Of a stretch of DNA of 64,000 nucleotides, positions 24,232-34,170 are shown piece after piece. This stretch comes from JAICMB01 sp963802915 (lineage in GTDB: Bacteria; Acidobacteriota; Terriglobia; Bryobacterales; Bryobacteraceae). Location: assembly GCA_963802915.1 (NCBI GenBank), contig CAWDKQ010000008.1, positions 496,001-560,000 of the forward strand, given 5' to 3'. The notes under the pieces were generated by a model. That model was not told the DNA's origin. It was given only the letters and a program-made list of their open reading frames with translations, and did not search any database. How positions within the stretch are numbered: position 1 is the stretch's first letter; the number at the start of each line of letters is the position of its first letter. The translations under genes and the position numbers were made by a program.

Positions 24232-27200
24232 TTGGCGCGCCGTACTTTCACTTCTGCCGCGAACTCCATTCTGCTGGACGAAGCTCGCGATTTTGTCGCC
24301 GAGTGGGCCGCGCGAGGCGAAGTTGTGGTCCTCGGAGCGACGAAGGCGGCCGCGGACGAGTTAGTGCGTGGGGCCGCGGGCGCAGGGGCGCTTGGCGTTC
24401 ATTCATTGACAGTGACGCAGCTTGCGGCTTCCATCGCTGCGCCGTCGATGGGAGAAGCGGATCTCGCTCCGCTCACTCGACTGGGCGCTGAAGCTGTTGC
24501 CGCTCGCGTAACCCATGCGGCCGTTCAGGCGAAAAAACTCAAGTATTTCGCTCCGGTGGCGAACTTTCCAGGTTTTCCGCGCGCGTTGGCATCTACGCTC
24601 GCTGAGCTGCGATTACAGCGCGTCGAGGCGGGCGATCTCAAGAAAGCCGGCAAGCCCGGCGCGGATCTCGCCGTTCTCTTGACCCTGTTCGGTGAACATC
24701 TGGATGAACGTGGACTCGCCGACCTCGCCGATGTTCTGGCGCTGGCTACGCACGAGATCGCGAATCGCGGACACCGGCTGGCAGGACTGCCGCTGGTGCT
24801 GTTGGATGTTCCGCTCGATTATCGCGCCCATCGTGAATTTGTCGACGCGCTGATTGCTCGAGCGCCGGAAACTTTAGAGTGCGTGGCCGGGACCACGGGT
24901 TCAGAGAAGTGCTCGACGGTTCTCGAGCGGGTTCGCAAGTATTTGTTTTCGCCGGAAGTGCCGGCCGACAATGTTGAGACGGATCTGACCCAGTTGATCT
25001 TCTCGGCTCCAGGTGAGGGTTTGGAATGCGTAGAGATCGCACGCCGCATTCGGGCTCTCGCCGAAGCCGGTACGCCTTTCGATCGAATCGCCATTCTGTT
25101 ACGCGATCCGACTCGGTACCAGCCGCTGGTCGAAGATGCTTTGCGGCGCGCGGGAATTCCGGATTATTTCACGCGCGGCGCCGCTCGGCCCGATCCGGCT
25201 GGACGCGCTTTTCTCGCTTTACTGGCATGCGCCAGCGAAGGGTGCACGGCAACTCGATTTGCCGAATATTTGTCGCTGGGGCAGGTACCTCCGCTGGATG
25301 CTTCGGGCGCGCCGCCGCGTCCAGCGCGCAAGTTTGTCGCGGCGGACGATGAGCTGATCTCCGCGATCGAATCGGCCGCTCCCGAGCAGTCCGAGCCGGA
25401 ACCGGGAATCGCACTCGAGACGCCGGCCGGTTGGGAGAAACTGCTGGTCGATGCTGCTGTCGTGGGAGGATACGAACGCTGGAAGCGGCGTTTGCGCGGG
25501 CTTGAAAATGAGCTGCGGCGGAAGCTGGTTGAGGTGCAGCGTGAAGACGATCCTTCGCGGGCGCACGTCGAACGCCAGCTCTCGCAACTCGGGAATTTGG
25601 AGCGATTCGCTCTGCCGCTCATTGAATATCTACACTCGCTGCCCGCAAACGCGAATTGGGGTGTCTGGATTGAGCGGCTGAGTGAGCTGGCCGGCATGTC
25701 GCTGCGCTGGCCGGATTCTGTTTTGTCGGTGCTGGCTGAGTTGCAGCCCATGAGCGAGGTCGGACCGGTTCAACTCGACGAGGTTTACGGCGTGCTCGCG
25801 GAACGGCTCGGCACGTTGCGCCGCGAGCCGCCGCGACGGCGTTATGGACGCGTCTTTGTAGGGTCGATTGAAGAGGCGCGCGGACGGGTGTTCGATGTCG
25901 TATTCCTGCCCGGTCTCGCCGAGGGTGCGTTTCCGAAGCGCGTCTTCGAAGATCCACTGCTCCTGGACGATCGGCGCGAGCTGGTGGATTCCGGGCTCCA
26001 GCGGCGTCACGATCGTGATCAGCGCGAGAGGCTTTTGCTGCGCATCGCAGCCGCGGCTGCATTGAAAACACTGACCGTTTCTTATCCCCGCGTCAATGTC
26101 GAGCAAAGCCGTCCGCGCGTGCCGTCGTTTTATGCTTTGGAGGTTCTGAGGGCCGCGGAAGGCCGTTTGCCAAATTTGCGCGAGTTCGAGAAGCGCGCTT
26201 CCAGCGGGTCACCGACGAGGCTCGATTGGCCCGCGCCTTCCGATCCGATTGAAGCCATCGACGACGCTGAATACGATCTGGCGTGGTTGCAGGCTTCGAA
26301 GGAGACGAAAGGAAGCGGCCGTTATTTGATCGAGGCGAACCGCTTGCTGGCAGAATCGTTGCGCACGCGATGGAAGCGCTGGGATCGCAAAAGATGGCGC
26401 GACTCGGACGGAATTATCGATCCGGACACCTCCACGCTCACCGCGCTCAGCGCGCATAGCTTGCACGCGCGATCCTACTCGCCTTCGTCGCTACAACAAT
26501 TCGCGGCTTGTCCTTTCAAGTTCCTGTTGTATGGAATTCTCCAAGTCCGCAAACGTGAGGAGAGCGTCGCGCTGGAGCAGATGGATCCGCTCACGCGTGG
26601 CGCGTTGTTCCACGCCGTGCAGTTTGAGCTGCTGGGCACGCTCAAGGATAAAGGACTGCTTCCCGTTCCGCTTGGCGGCGTTGAAGAGGTGCTCGGGATT
26701 GCCGATTCCGTGCTCGACAGAGTGGCCGCCGAGCAGGCCGAGGATCTCGCGCCCGCCATCCCGAAGGTTTGGGATAACGAGATCGAAGATATTCGCACCG
26801 ATCTGCGCGGCTGGGTGCAACACGTCGGTTCGCAGCGCGATTGGACACCGGCGCGGTTTGAATTTGCATTCGGACTCAAGGAACACACCGGGCATCGCGA
26901 TCCGAGCAGCACTCCCGATGAAGCCGTGATTCTGGATGGAGTGCGTGTGCGCGGTTCTATCGATCTCATCGAAACCGATGCGGATCGGGGCGTGCTGCGC
27001 ATCACGGATCATAAAACGGGAAAAAGTCCGGAGAACGCGCCCGTGCATGTCGGAGGGGGCGCGGTGTTGCAGCCCGTTCTGTACGCGCTGGCCGCCGAGA
27101 AGTTGCTGAATGCGCGGGTGGAAAGCTCGCGTCTCTTTTTCTGCACACAACGCGGCGATTACAACGAATATCACGTACCGATCACCGACGATGCACGGCG

Positions 27201-27390
27201 GAGGATTGCTCAGGTCGCTTCGATTATCGATCAATCTATTGGAGCGGGTTTCCTACCTGCCGCTCCGGCTCACGGTGCTTGTGTGAATTGCGATTACAGG
27301 CCGGTGTGCGGTCCTTATGAAGAGCAGCGCACGCGGCGCAAGCCGAAAAATCGCCTCGATGAGCTGAACGTGCTGCGGAGTCTTCCATGA
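24232..27390 (+). CDS. addB: AddB-type subunit of helicase-nuclease (PD-(D/E)XK nuclease)
   Basis: 1,052 residues from TTG 24232. The N-terminal half has the fold of an inactivated UvrD-like helicase: the Walker-A place reads VVVLGATKAAADEL without GKT, and later motifs are degenerate (RIRALAEAGTPFDRIAILLRD, VGSIEEARGRVFDVVFLPGLAEGAFPK). The C-terminal third is a PD-(D/E)XK nuclease with SSLQQFAACPFKFLLYGIL, RVRGSIDLIETDADRGVLRITDHKTGK and CVNCDYRPVC. The Cys set (CPF, CxxC, C) fits the Fe-S cluster of AddB. With the next gene it forms the AddAB complex that resects double-strand breaks for RecA recombination. The stop overlaps the AddA start. Confidence 0.9.
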   Translation: MARRTFTSAANSILLDEARDFVAEWAARGEVVVLGATKAAADELVRGAAGAGALGVHSLTVTQLAASIAAPSMGEADLAPLTRLGAEAVAARVTHAAVQAKKLKYFAPVANFPGFPRALASTLAELRLQRVEAGDLKKAGKPGADLAVLLTLFGEHLDERGLADLADVLALATHEIANRGHRLAGLPLVLLDVPLDYRAHREFVDALIARAPETLECVAGTTGSEKCSTVLERVRKYLFSPEVPADNVETDLTQLIFSAPGEGLECVEIARRIRALAEAGTPFDRIAILLRDPTRYQPLVEDALRRAGIPDYFTRGAARPDPAGRAFLALLACASEGCTATRFAEYLSLGQVPPLDASGAPPRPARKFVAADDELISAIESAAPEQSEPEPGIALETPAGWEKLLVDAAVVGGYERWKRRLRGLENELRRKLVEVQREDDPSRAHVERQLSQLGNLERFALPLIEYLHSLPANANWGVWIERLSELAGMSLRWPDSVLSVLAELQPMSEVGPVQLDEVYGVLAERLGTLRREPPRRRYGRVFVGSIEEARGRVFDVVFLPGLAEGAFPKRVFEDPLLLDDRRELVDSGLQRRHDRDQRERLLLRIAAAAALKTLTVSYPRVNVEQSRPRVPSFYALEVLRAAEGRLPNLREFEKRASSGSPTRLDWPAPSDPIEAIDDAEYDLAWLQASKETKGSGRYLIEANRLLAESLRTRWKRWDRKRWRDSDGIIDPDTSTLTALSAHSLHARSYSPSSLQQFAACPFKFLLYGILQVRKREESVALEQMDPLTRGALFHAVQFELLGTLKDKGLLPVPLGGVEEVLGIADSVLDRVAAEQAEDLAPAIPKVWDNEIEDIRTDLRGWVQHVGSQRDWTPARFEFAFGLKEHTGHRDPSSTPDEAVILDGVRVRGSIDLIETDADRGVLRITDHKTGKSPENAPVHVGGGAVLQPVLYALAAEKLLNARVESSRLFFCTQRGDYNEYHVPITDDARRRIAQVASIIDQSIGAGFLPAAPAHGACVNCDYRPVCGPYEEQRTRRKPKNRLDELNVLRSLP

Positions 27391-30300
27391 CTCCACGAGT
27401 TCGCGTCGAGACAGATGACCGCGTGTCGCGCGAACGCATCCACAATTCTCTTGGCGAGAGTTTGCTGGTGGAAGCGTCGGCGGGTACCGGCAAAACTACG
27501 GAACTGGTGGCGCGGATCGTTCGGGTGCTTCAGACCGGCACCGGACGAATCGAGAACATCGTGGCCGTGACGTTCACGCACAAAGCGGCCGGCGAGTTGA
27601 AGATTCGTCTACGGCAGGAACTAGATCGCGCACGGCATGCGGCTTTGGCTCCCGAGGAGCGCGGCAACCTGGAAGATGCGCTGGAGCGCCTGGAAGAAGC
27701 GTCCATTGGAACCATCCATTCGTTTTGCGCGCAGATTCTTCGCGAGAGGCCGGTGGAAGCTGTAGTCGACCCCGCGTTTCAGGAACTGACGGAAGGCCAA
27801 GCCTATTCGATTTTCTCGAATGCGTTTCGCGTCTGGTTTCAGGAGAGGCTCAATGAGACCTCGCCCGCGCTGCGGCGAGCGTTGGCGCGTATCGCCACGA
27901 ACGATTCGTGGAAAGCGGGAAGCGCCATTGAACAGCTCGAATCGACGGGCTGGAAACTGGTCGAATGGCGCGATTTTCCGACTCATTGGAAGCGGCCGCA
28001 ATTCGATCGCGAAAGCTTCATTGACGGCCTTGTGGACGTAGTGGAAGAGCTTGCCGATCTGAGCACCAAGGCTCGCAGGAAAAACGATACGCTGGCTCTT
28101 CAACTACGTCCCGTTCGGGATTTGGCCAACGCGATCCAGCGAGCGGAAGAAGTTCGGGACCGCGATTACGACAGCCTGGAAGCGCTGCTGCTCAAACTGC
28201 TGCGCGAGATGAAACGCCACACCAATAAAGGCGGCGGCGTGTACGCGGACGGCATTACGCGCGAAGATGTCGTGCGCAAACGCGATGCTCTGATGGTGGC
28301 GCTCGATCGCTTCCGGGACGTCGCTAACGCGGATCTCGCCGCGGGGCTCCGTTTGGAGATGTGGGGCGTTGTCGATCGCTACGACTATCAGAAACGCCGC
28401 GCCGGGAAACTCGACTTTGTCGACCTTTTGATCCTGGCGCGCAACCTGGTGCGCGATAACGAAGAGGTCCGCATCTATTTGCAGCACCGCTTCTCGCACC
28501 TTTTTGTCGACGAGTTTCAAGATACCGATCCGCTGCAGGCGGAATTGATTCTATTGCTGGCCGCTGAAGATCCACGCGAGACAGCATGGTTGTCCGCGAC
28601 TCCTAAGCCAGGAAAACTGTTTCTTGTCGGGGATCCGAAGCAGTCGATCTATAAATTCCGACGCGCCGATGTGGTTTTGTATCAGGAGATCAAACGGATG
28701 CTGGCGGTGCGAGGCGTCGGCATCGTGCATCTTACGTGCAGCCATCGCGCTCTGAATCCGATTCAGGAATGTGTTAATGCGGCTTTCAAAGCCGAGATGC
28801 TGGAAGACGCCGATGCCGGGCAGACGGCATACTCACCTCTCGATGGCGGCGCGGAGCCGATCCCCGGCCAGCCTTATCTGGTCGCACTGCCTGCACCCGA
28901 GCCGTACGGCCAATCCGGTAGAGCAACCATGACCGCCGTGAACGCGTGCCAGCCGGCCGGGGTTGCCGCTTATGTCGAATGGCTAATTAAAGAGAGCGGC
29001 TGGAAGGTCCGGGGCGAATCGGGGGCGTTGATTCCCATAACGGCGCGGCATATTTGCATTCTTTTTCGCCGCTTCACCAACTGGGGCCAGGACGTCACGC
29101 GCGAATACGTGAAGGCTCTGGAAGCGCGCGAAGTGCCGCATCTTCTGGTCGGATCGAAATCGTTTCATGCTCGGGAAGAGGTCCAGACGCTGCGTGCCGC
29201 GATGGCTGCGATTGAATGGCCCGAGGATGAGCTGTCCGTCTACGCCACGCTGCGCGGGTCTTTGTTCGCTGTTCCCGACAGCTCTTTGTTGCGCTGGCGT
29301 TCTGAAATCGGGAGATTGCATCCCTTTCGCAAGGCGCCCGGCGCGCTGGATGAGGCATTATCGCGAGTTGCCGAGGCGCTCGATTTTCTGGCCGGCTTGC
29401 ATCGCGAACGCAATCGGCGGCCGATTGTCGCGACCGTGAACGCATTGCTGGAACACACGCGCGCCCACGCCGGATTTGTCCTGCGGCCCGGCGGTCACCA
29501 GGCGCTTGCCAACGTTAGCCGTGTCTGCGATCTGGCGCGCGCGTTCGAGGCCGATGGTGGAATTTCTTTTCGAGGATTCGCCGAGCAGCTCGAATCGGAC
29601 GCCGAGCGATCGGAATCGAGCGAAGCGCCTGTGCTTGAAGAGGGCGCGGAAGGCGTCCGGCTGATGACGGTGCATGCGGCCAAGGGACTCGAGTTTCCCA
29701 TCGTGATTCTTGCGGATATGACCGCGAAACTGGCTCCTGGTGAACCCGACCGGCATATCGATTCCAATGAGCGTCTGTGCTCCATGCGGCTGCTCGGCTG
29801 CACGCCTTGGGAGCTGCATGACCATCGCGTCCAGGAAGAAAAGCGTGAGCGCGCGGAAGGCCTGCGAGTCGCCTATGTCGCTGCGACTCGCGCGCGGGAT
29901 TTGCTTGTCGTTCCCGTGGTCGGCGATGGCGAGTTGGATGGCTGGGTCGCGCCCTTGAATAAAGCGGTTTATCCGGCGCACACGAATTCGCGCAAGCCGC
30001 GCCGCGCCGACGGATGTCCGAAGTTCGGCGAGAGTTCGGCGCTGGGATGGGAGGATTTCACACAACACGATCCCACCGTGCAGCCTGGATTGCATTCACC
30101 GCGAGCGGGCGATCACGATGTGGTCTGGTGGGATCCGACGAAGTTGCGTTTGTCGGTGGACGTCGATGTTGGACTGACCCAGCAGGACATTCTCGCGGAT
30201 ACTGGCTCGAACGAAAGCTCGGAGCGCTATCAGGCGTGGCGCGCGCAACGGGAACAGGCTATTCGGAGCGGCGAGCGGAAGCAGTTCGACATCTTCACGC

Positions 30301-30803
30301 CCAGTGAAGCGACCGATGCCCCGGAGAGTCCTGAAGTCGTGCTTCATCTTGTGGATCGGCCATTGCAGCGTCCATCCGGACCGCGGTTTGGGACTCTGGT
30401 CCACACGATTTTGCGGGACGTCCCGCTGCAGGCCGACTATGCCGCGATTGAGCGGCTGGCGCGCTCCCAGGGCCGAATGCTCGGGTGTCCAGAAGATGAA
30501 GTGCTTGCAGCCGCGTCAGCAGTCGAACGTGCACTGGCGCATCCTTTGGTGCGAAGCGCGGCGGCATCGACGAGATGCCATCGGGAACTGCCAGTCGTAA
30601 TGCGCACCGACGACGGCCGCACGCTCGAAGGCATCATCGATCTCGCGTACCTAGAAGGACAACGCTGGACCATCCTCGATTTTAAGACCGACGCCGACTT
30701 CGGTCCCAAGCGCCTGCACTATGAGCGCCAGCTTCGCTGGTATGCGTTGGCGTTGGGTCGTCTGACCGGGTTGCCGGTGACGGCGAATCTTCTCGGAATT
30801 TAA
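27387..30803 (+). CDS. addA: AddA-type UvrD helicase and nuclease subunit
   Basis: 1,138 residues. Walker A is VEASAGTGKTTELVARIVRVL, Walker B FVDEFQDTDPLQAELILLL. Further superfamily-1 motifs are LVGDPKQSIYKFRRADV, VRLMTVHAAKGLEFPIVI and RVAYVAATRARDLLVV. A C-terminal PD-(D/E)XK nuclease follows: RPSGPRFGTLVHTILRDVP, LEGIIDLAYLEGQRWTILDFKTD, ending HYERQLRWYALAL. This is the 3'-5' helicase and nuclease of AddAB, working with AddB in DNA-end resection. Its ATG overlaps the AddB stop by 4 nt, so it is translated coupled with it. Confidence 0.95.
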   Translation: MTPRVRVETDDRVSRERIHNSLGESLLVEASAGTGKTTELVARIVRVLQTGTGRIENIVAVTFTHKAAGELKIRLRQELDRARHAALAPEERGNLEDALERLEEASIGTIHSFCAQILRERPVEAVVDPAFQELTEGQAYSIFSNAFRVWFQERLNETSPALRRALARIATNDSWKAGSAIEQLESTGWKLVEWRDFPTHWKRPQFDRESFIDGLVDVVEELADLSTKARRKNDTLALQLRPVRDLANAIQRAEEVRDRDYDSLEALLLKLLREMKRHTNKGGGVYADGITREDVVRKRDALMVALDRFRDVANADLAAGLRLEMWGVVDRYDYQKRRAGKLDFVDLLILARNLVRDNEEVRIYLQHRFSHLFVDEFQDTDPLQAELILLLAAEDPRETAWLSATPKPGKLFLVGDPKQSIYKFRRADVVLYQEIKRMLAVRGVGIVHLTCSHRALNPIQECVNAAFKAEMLEDADAGQTAYSPLDGGAEPIPGQPYLVALPAPEPYGQSGRATMTAVNACQPAGVAAYVEWLIKESGWKVRGESGALIPITARHICILFRRFTNWGQDVTREYVKALEAREVPHLLVGSKSFHAREEVQTLRAAMAAIEWPEDELSVYATLRGSLFAVPDSSLLRWRSEIGRLHPFRKAPGALDEALSRVAEALDFLAGLHRERNRRPIVATVNALLEHTRAHAGFVLRPGGHQALANVSRVCDLARAFEADGGISFRGFAEQLESDAERSESSEAPVLEEGAEGVRLMTVHAAKGLEFPIVILADMTAKLAPGEPDRHIDSNERLCSMRLLGCTPWELHDHRVQEEKRERAEGLRVAYVAATRARDLLVVPVVGDGELDGWVAPLNKAVYPAHTNSRKPRRADGCPKFGESSALGWEDFTQHDPTVQPGLHSPRAGDHDVVWWDPTKLRLSVDVDVGLTQQDILADTGSNESSERYQAWRAQREQAIRSGERKQFDIFTPSEATDAPESPEVVLHLVDRPLQRPSGPRFGTLVHTILRDVPLQADYAAIERLARSQGRMLGCPEDEVLAAASAVERALAHPLVRSAAASTRCHRELPVVMRTDDGRTLEGIIDLAYLEGQRWTILDFKTDADFGPKRLHYERQLRWYALALGRLTGLPVTANLLGI

Positions 30804-30810
30804 GGGCGCG

Positions 30811-31740
30811 CTACTGAACGAATCCAATCTTGCTTAGCGTTTTTGCTGGCTCGCTCTCGTCGAAATTCGCGACGAACGCCTTCTGATGGCCATTATGCAA
30901 AGCCGAGCCATAGGGCGGGTCCACGAACTTGAACGTCTCGCGCAGCTTCTTCACCTCGAGCGAGGTGCCGGCTTTCAATCCGGTGTCATGCAGGAACGAC
31001 TCCGCGAACTGCGGCATGCGCGTCGGTATGGCTATGACCTTCGTGTCTTTCCAGTTGTACTTCGCCATCCTTCGCGCGGCGGCATCGCAATGCATGCATT
31101 CCGGATCGTAGAAGAAGAGGAAGATATTTCCTACTTGCAGTGAGTACGGTTTGCCGTCGACCGTAATCGACGCCGGCGCCTTTAGCCCGGTGTTCGCATT
31201 CGCACTGATGCCATAAGAAACGCCCGCGAAAACGGCGACTGCGCCGAGCATCACCAACGCTGCCCGCAATCCGTGCGGTCTCTGCGTCCACATCCCGGCT
31301 ATCACCGCCAGCAGCAGCATGACCGCGTCGCCCGCAAAAAAGCCCGGCCCAATGGCTCGCTTGACCAATGGGAAACAACTGCAGTCTTTGCCGACAAGAA
31401 TGTTATATTTCGCGCCGATGTAACCGATGAACGAGACTAAGAGGAAGCCAATCAGGATCGCGCCCCAGCGGCGGAATCGAGGCACCACGATCATCGCCGC
31501 GCCGAGCGTTTCGCCGATGCCCACCAGGATCGTAAACGGAAGCGCCAGCGCCGCAGGCACCTGAAACTGACCCATCATTTGCGCCCATTGAAACGGCTCG
31601 GCCAGTTTCCAACAGCCGGAAACGAAAAACAGCATGCCGAGAAGTAGAGCGGCAATCGTTCCTGCTACCGACTTCCAAGGCGCCAAGTCCACGGCTCCGG
31701 CGGGCATAAAGCCCCTCGGGAGCGCTGGATTATCTTGCAT
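30811..31740 (-). CDS. DoxX/MauE-like membrane domain fused to thioredoxin-like domain
   Basis: 309 residues. The N-terminal half has four hydrophobic helices of the DoxX/MauE type, including LLLGMLFFVSGCWKLAEP and FTILVGIGETLGAAMIVVPRFRRWG, with the loop CSCFPLV before helix 4. The C-terminal half is a thioredoxin-like domain with active site PECMHCDAAARRM (CxxC). The domain is probably periplasmic and may exchange disulfides with a partner membrane protein, as MauE does in methylamine dehydrogenase maturation. It lies 12 nt after the S9 peptidase stop, so it may share its transcript. The substrate is unknown. Confidence 0.8.
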   Translation of the reverse strand: MQDNPALPRGFMPAGAVDLAPWKSVAGTIAALLLGMLFFVSGCWKLAEPFQWAQMMGQFQVPAALALPFTILVGIGETLGAAMIVVPRFRRWGAILIGFLLVSFIGYIGAKYNILVGKDCSCFPLVKRAIGPGFFAGDAVMLLLAVIAGMWTQRPHGLRAALVMLGAVAVFAGVSYGISANANTGLKAPASITVDGKPYSLQVGNIFLFFYDPECMHCDAAARRMAKYNWKDTKVIAIPTRMPQFAESFLHDTGLKAGTSLEVKKLRETFKFVDPPYGSALHNGHQKAFVANFDESEPAKTLSKIGFVQ

Positions 31741-31752
31741 ATATTAACTATT

Positions 31753-33816
31753 CTAATGTGTCGTGGGGGCCGGATGTGCGGGGGCGGCGCTCGCCGCGGG
31801 CTTCTTCAGCCACTCGTCAATCCAGGTCAGGAAAGTGTCGTACCAGAGCACCGTGTTCTGGGGTTTCATAACCCAGTGGCCTTCATCGGGGAAGATCAGC
31901 AATTTCGACGGCACATGCTGCATCTGAAGCGCCGTGAAAAGCTGCAATCCCTGCGTGTAGGGGACTCGAAAATCGAGTTCGCCGTGGATCACGAGAGTCG
32001 GTGTATGAAAATCCTTGACGTAGGTGCTGGGCGACCATTTCGCGTACGATTCCGGATCTTCCCAGGGCATTCCGTGAAACTCCCAAATCGGAAACCATAA
32101 CTCTTCGGTGGCTCCGGCCTCGCTTTTCAGATCGTAGACTCCGGCGTGCGAGATGAGCGCTTTGAAACGTTGCGTGTGACCGAGCAGCCAATCGACCATG
32201 TATCCGCCATACGAGCCGCCTGCCGCTGCCATACGATCGGGATCGACGAAAGGCCGCGTGACGACGTTGTCCGCCACCGCCATGATGTCGTCGTACGCTT
32301 TCCCGCCCCAATCCTGATTGATCTCGTCAGTGAATTTCTGGCCGTAGCCCACCGATCCGCGCGGGTTGGGCATTACCACGACATAGCCGGCTGACGCGAA
32401 GATTTGCGCGTTCCAACGGTAGCTCCAGCTCTCGCCCCACTCGCCCTGCGGACCACCGTGGATCAGAAACAAGACCGGATATTTATGGTTTTGTCGAAAG
32501 CCGGGCGGTTTGATCATGAAGCTGTAGACCCGGGACTTGTCGGAACTCTCTACCGAGAACTCCTCCAATTGACCCATATCGATATCGGCGAGCAGGTCGT
32601 CATTGAGATGCGTTAGCTGCACGGGAGATCCGCCGGCCGAGGTGACGCGATAAATCTCGGTCGGATGGGATCCGCTTTGTCCGCTGTAGATCATGGACTT
32701 GCCATCACCGCTCATCTGCATGTCGTCGAGCGTCATATTCCCGCTGACGAGCGCCTTCGTGGCTCCGCCTTGCACGGGGATCATGTGAATACCCTGGCGT
32801 CCGCGATCTTCCGTTGTGAATAGGAGGCGCGTCGAATCCTGCGACCACGCAAAGCTGGCCACCCAACGGTCCAGCGTTTCCGTCAGGGAGCGCGACGTAC
32901 CTGCTGCCCGGTCGTAAACCATGAGCTGAAACCGGTCGCTTTCATAACCCGGCCGTGTCTGGCTGCGATACGCGATGTACTTGCCATCGGGCGAATATTG
33001 CGGGCCGCTGTCGGACGCTGGATTGAACGTGATGTGCTTGGGTTCGCCGCCAACGATCGGAACGGTGTAGAGATCAGTGTTGGTGCTGGTTGCGAGCACC
33101 GGATCGTTGTTGATGGTATAGCAGACCTCCGTGGAATCGGGCGAGATGGCGTAATCGTCAGGGCCGCCCAGCGAGAACGGAGGGACATCGCGATTGCCCG
33201 GCGTCAGGTCCTTCGGTGTGCCGCCGTTCACATCGACCACCAGCAGGTGAGACCGCTGCTCGCTTTCCCAATGCGTCCAGTGGCGATAGAGCAGCGACGT
33301 GTAGGATCGCGCCTTCACTTTGCGGTTTTTCAATTGATCGAGTTTCTGGCGATTGCAGGCATCGTCGGCGCCGCAAGATGGGAAAACGTCGCTGGTGAAA
33401 ACGAGCTTCTTGCCATCGGGTGAGAACAGAACGCCGCCTGCTTCCGTGGCCAGCGTCGTGATCTGCTTCGGTTGCGCGCCGTCCGCATTCATCAGCCAGA
33501 TTTGCAATGAACTGCTGCGGTTCGAAATGAACGCGATCTGTTTCGAATCGGGCGACCATCTGGGTCTCTCATTCATAGAGCCGTCGTGGGTGATCTGTAC
33601 AGCTGGGCCGCCGTCGGACGGGACCACCCAAATCTGACTGGGCTTAGTGTTCTGTTCCACATCGACGGTCTGAACCGTGAACGCGACCGATTTCCCATCC
33701 GGTGAAAGTTGCGGCTCGCTAATGCGGGAAAGTTTCAGCATCGCCGTAACATCGAACGGCTGCTTCTGTGCGGACAACGTGGACGCAAGAATACATGCGA
33801 TGAGAGTGGCTCGCAT
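31753..33816 (-). CDS. Secreted S9 prolyl-oligopeptidase-family peptidase
   Basis: 687 residues with signal peptide MRATLIACILASTLSAQ. The N-terminal seven-bladed beta-propeller has TolB/PD40-like repeats (LSPDGKSVAFTVQ, WSPDSKQIAFISN, YSPDGKYIAYRSQ). The alpha/beta-hydrolase domain has the nucleophile GGSYGGYMVDW, the acid GELDFRVPY and the catalytic histidine DEGHWVMKPQN. It is a dipeptidyl-aminopeptidase or acylaminoacyl-peptidase type enzyme acting on short peptides outside the cytosol. Length is normal for the family. The next gene downstream starts 12 nt away. Confidence 0.93.
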   Translation of the reverse strand: MRATLIACILASTLSAQKQPFDVTAMLKLSRISEPQLSPDGKSVAFTVQTVDVEQNTKPSQIWVVPSDGGPAVQITHDGSMNERPRWSPDSKQIAFISNRSSSLQIWLMNADGAQPKQITTLATEAGGVLFSPDGKKLVFTSDVFPSCGADDACNRQKLDQLKNRKVKARSYTSLLYRHWTHWESEQRSHLLVVDVNGGTPKDLTPGNRDVPPFSLGGPDDYAISPDSTEVCYTINNDPVLATSTNTDLYTVPIVGGEPKHITFNPASDSGPQYSPDGKYIAYRSQTRPGYESDRFQLMVYDRAAGTSRSLTETLDRWVASFAWSQDSTRLLFTTEDRGRQGIHMIPVQGGATKALVSGNMTLDDMQMSGDGKSMIYSGQSGSHPTEIYRVTSAGGSPVQLTHLNDDLLADIDMGQLEEFSVESSDKSRVYSFMIKPPGFRQNHKYPVLFLIHGGPQGEWGESWSYRWNAQIFASAGYVVVMPNPRGSVGYGQKFTDEINQDWGGKAYDDIMAVADNVVTRPFVDPDRMAAAGGSYGGYMVDWLLGHTQRFKALISHAGVYDLKSEAGATEELWFPIWEFHGMPWEDPESYAKWSPSTYVKDFHTPTLVIHGELDFRVPYTQGLQLFTALQMQHVPSKLLIFPDEGHWVMKPQNTVLWYDTFLTWIDEWLKKPAASAAPAHPAPTTH

Positions 33817-33855
33817 AATTAAAGCCTAGCAGCACGCGAGCGCCGCTCCGGCGCG

Positions 33856-34170
33856 TTATCGGACCGGCTCGATTTTGTCAACTTGCAGGATTCCGGTTTT
33901 CTCGAATAGCGTGCCAGTGACCTTCACTTTCTTACCTGCGAACTTTTCGGGCGTCTGCTGGTCGCTCAGCTTATAAGCATTTTTTCCGTCGTACAACACG
34001 AATCGAACTGATTTGTCGAGCTTCGCGCAGGCTTTGACGCAATCCGGATCAGCGCCCATGTTCATGGCTTTGTGATCGCCCCGGCACATCGAGTCGGTGA
34101 TCACTCCGGTATAAGTCGCCGCGCTCGCAAGCAACGTGGAAGCGGCAAGAACGAAAAAGAATTTAGTCAT
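33856..34170 (-). CDS. Small secreted protein, DUF5818-like (copy 1 of 2)
   Basis: 104 residues with signal peptide MTKFFFVLAASTLLASA. The mature protein has TYTGVITDSMCRGDH, two more Cys (DCVKACAKLD), then YDGKNAYKLSDQQTPEKFAGKKVKVTGTL and KIEPV. It is a paralogue of 41126-41443 (same TGVITD-MC, KLSDQxTPxKFA and KVKVTG blocks). The fold may be an OB-like domain; the Cys/His/Met content suggests metal binding, but that is inference. It overlaps the upstream gene by ATGA and lies at the downstream end of the Cus locus. Confidence 0.7.
   Translation of the reverse strand: MTKFFFVLAASTLLASAATYTGVITDSMCRGDHKAMNMGADPDCVKACAKLDKSVRFVLYDGKNAYKLSDQQTPEKFAGKKVKVTGTLFEKTGILQVDKIEPVR

Noticed and set aside
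31750..31755. TAGAAT as a -10 for the DoxX-thioredoxin gene
   Set aside because: The TAG is the S9 peptidase stop codon and the genes are 12 nt apart, so an operon explains it.
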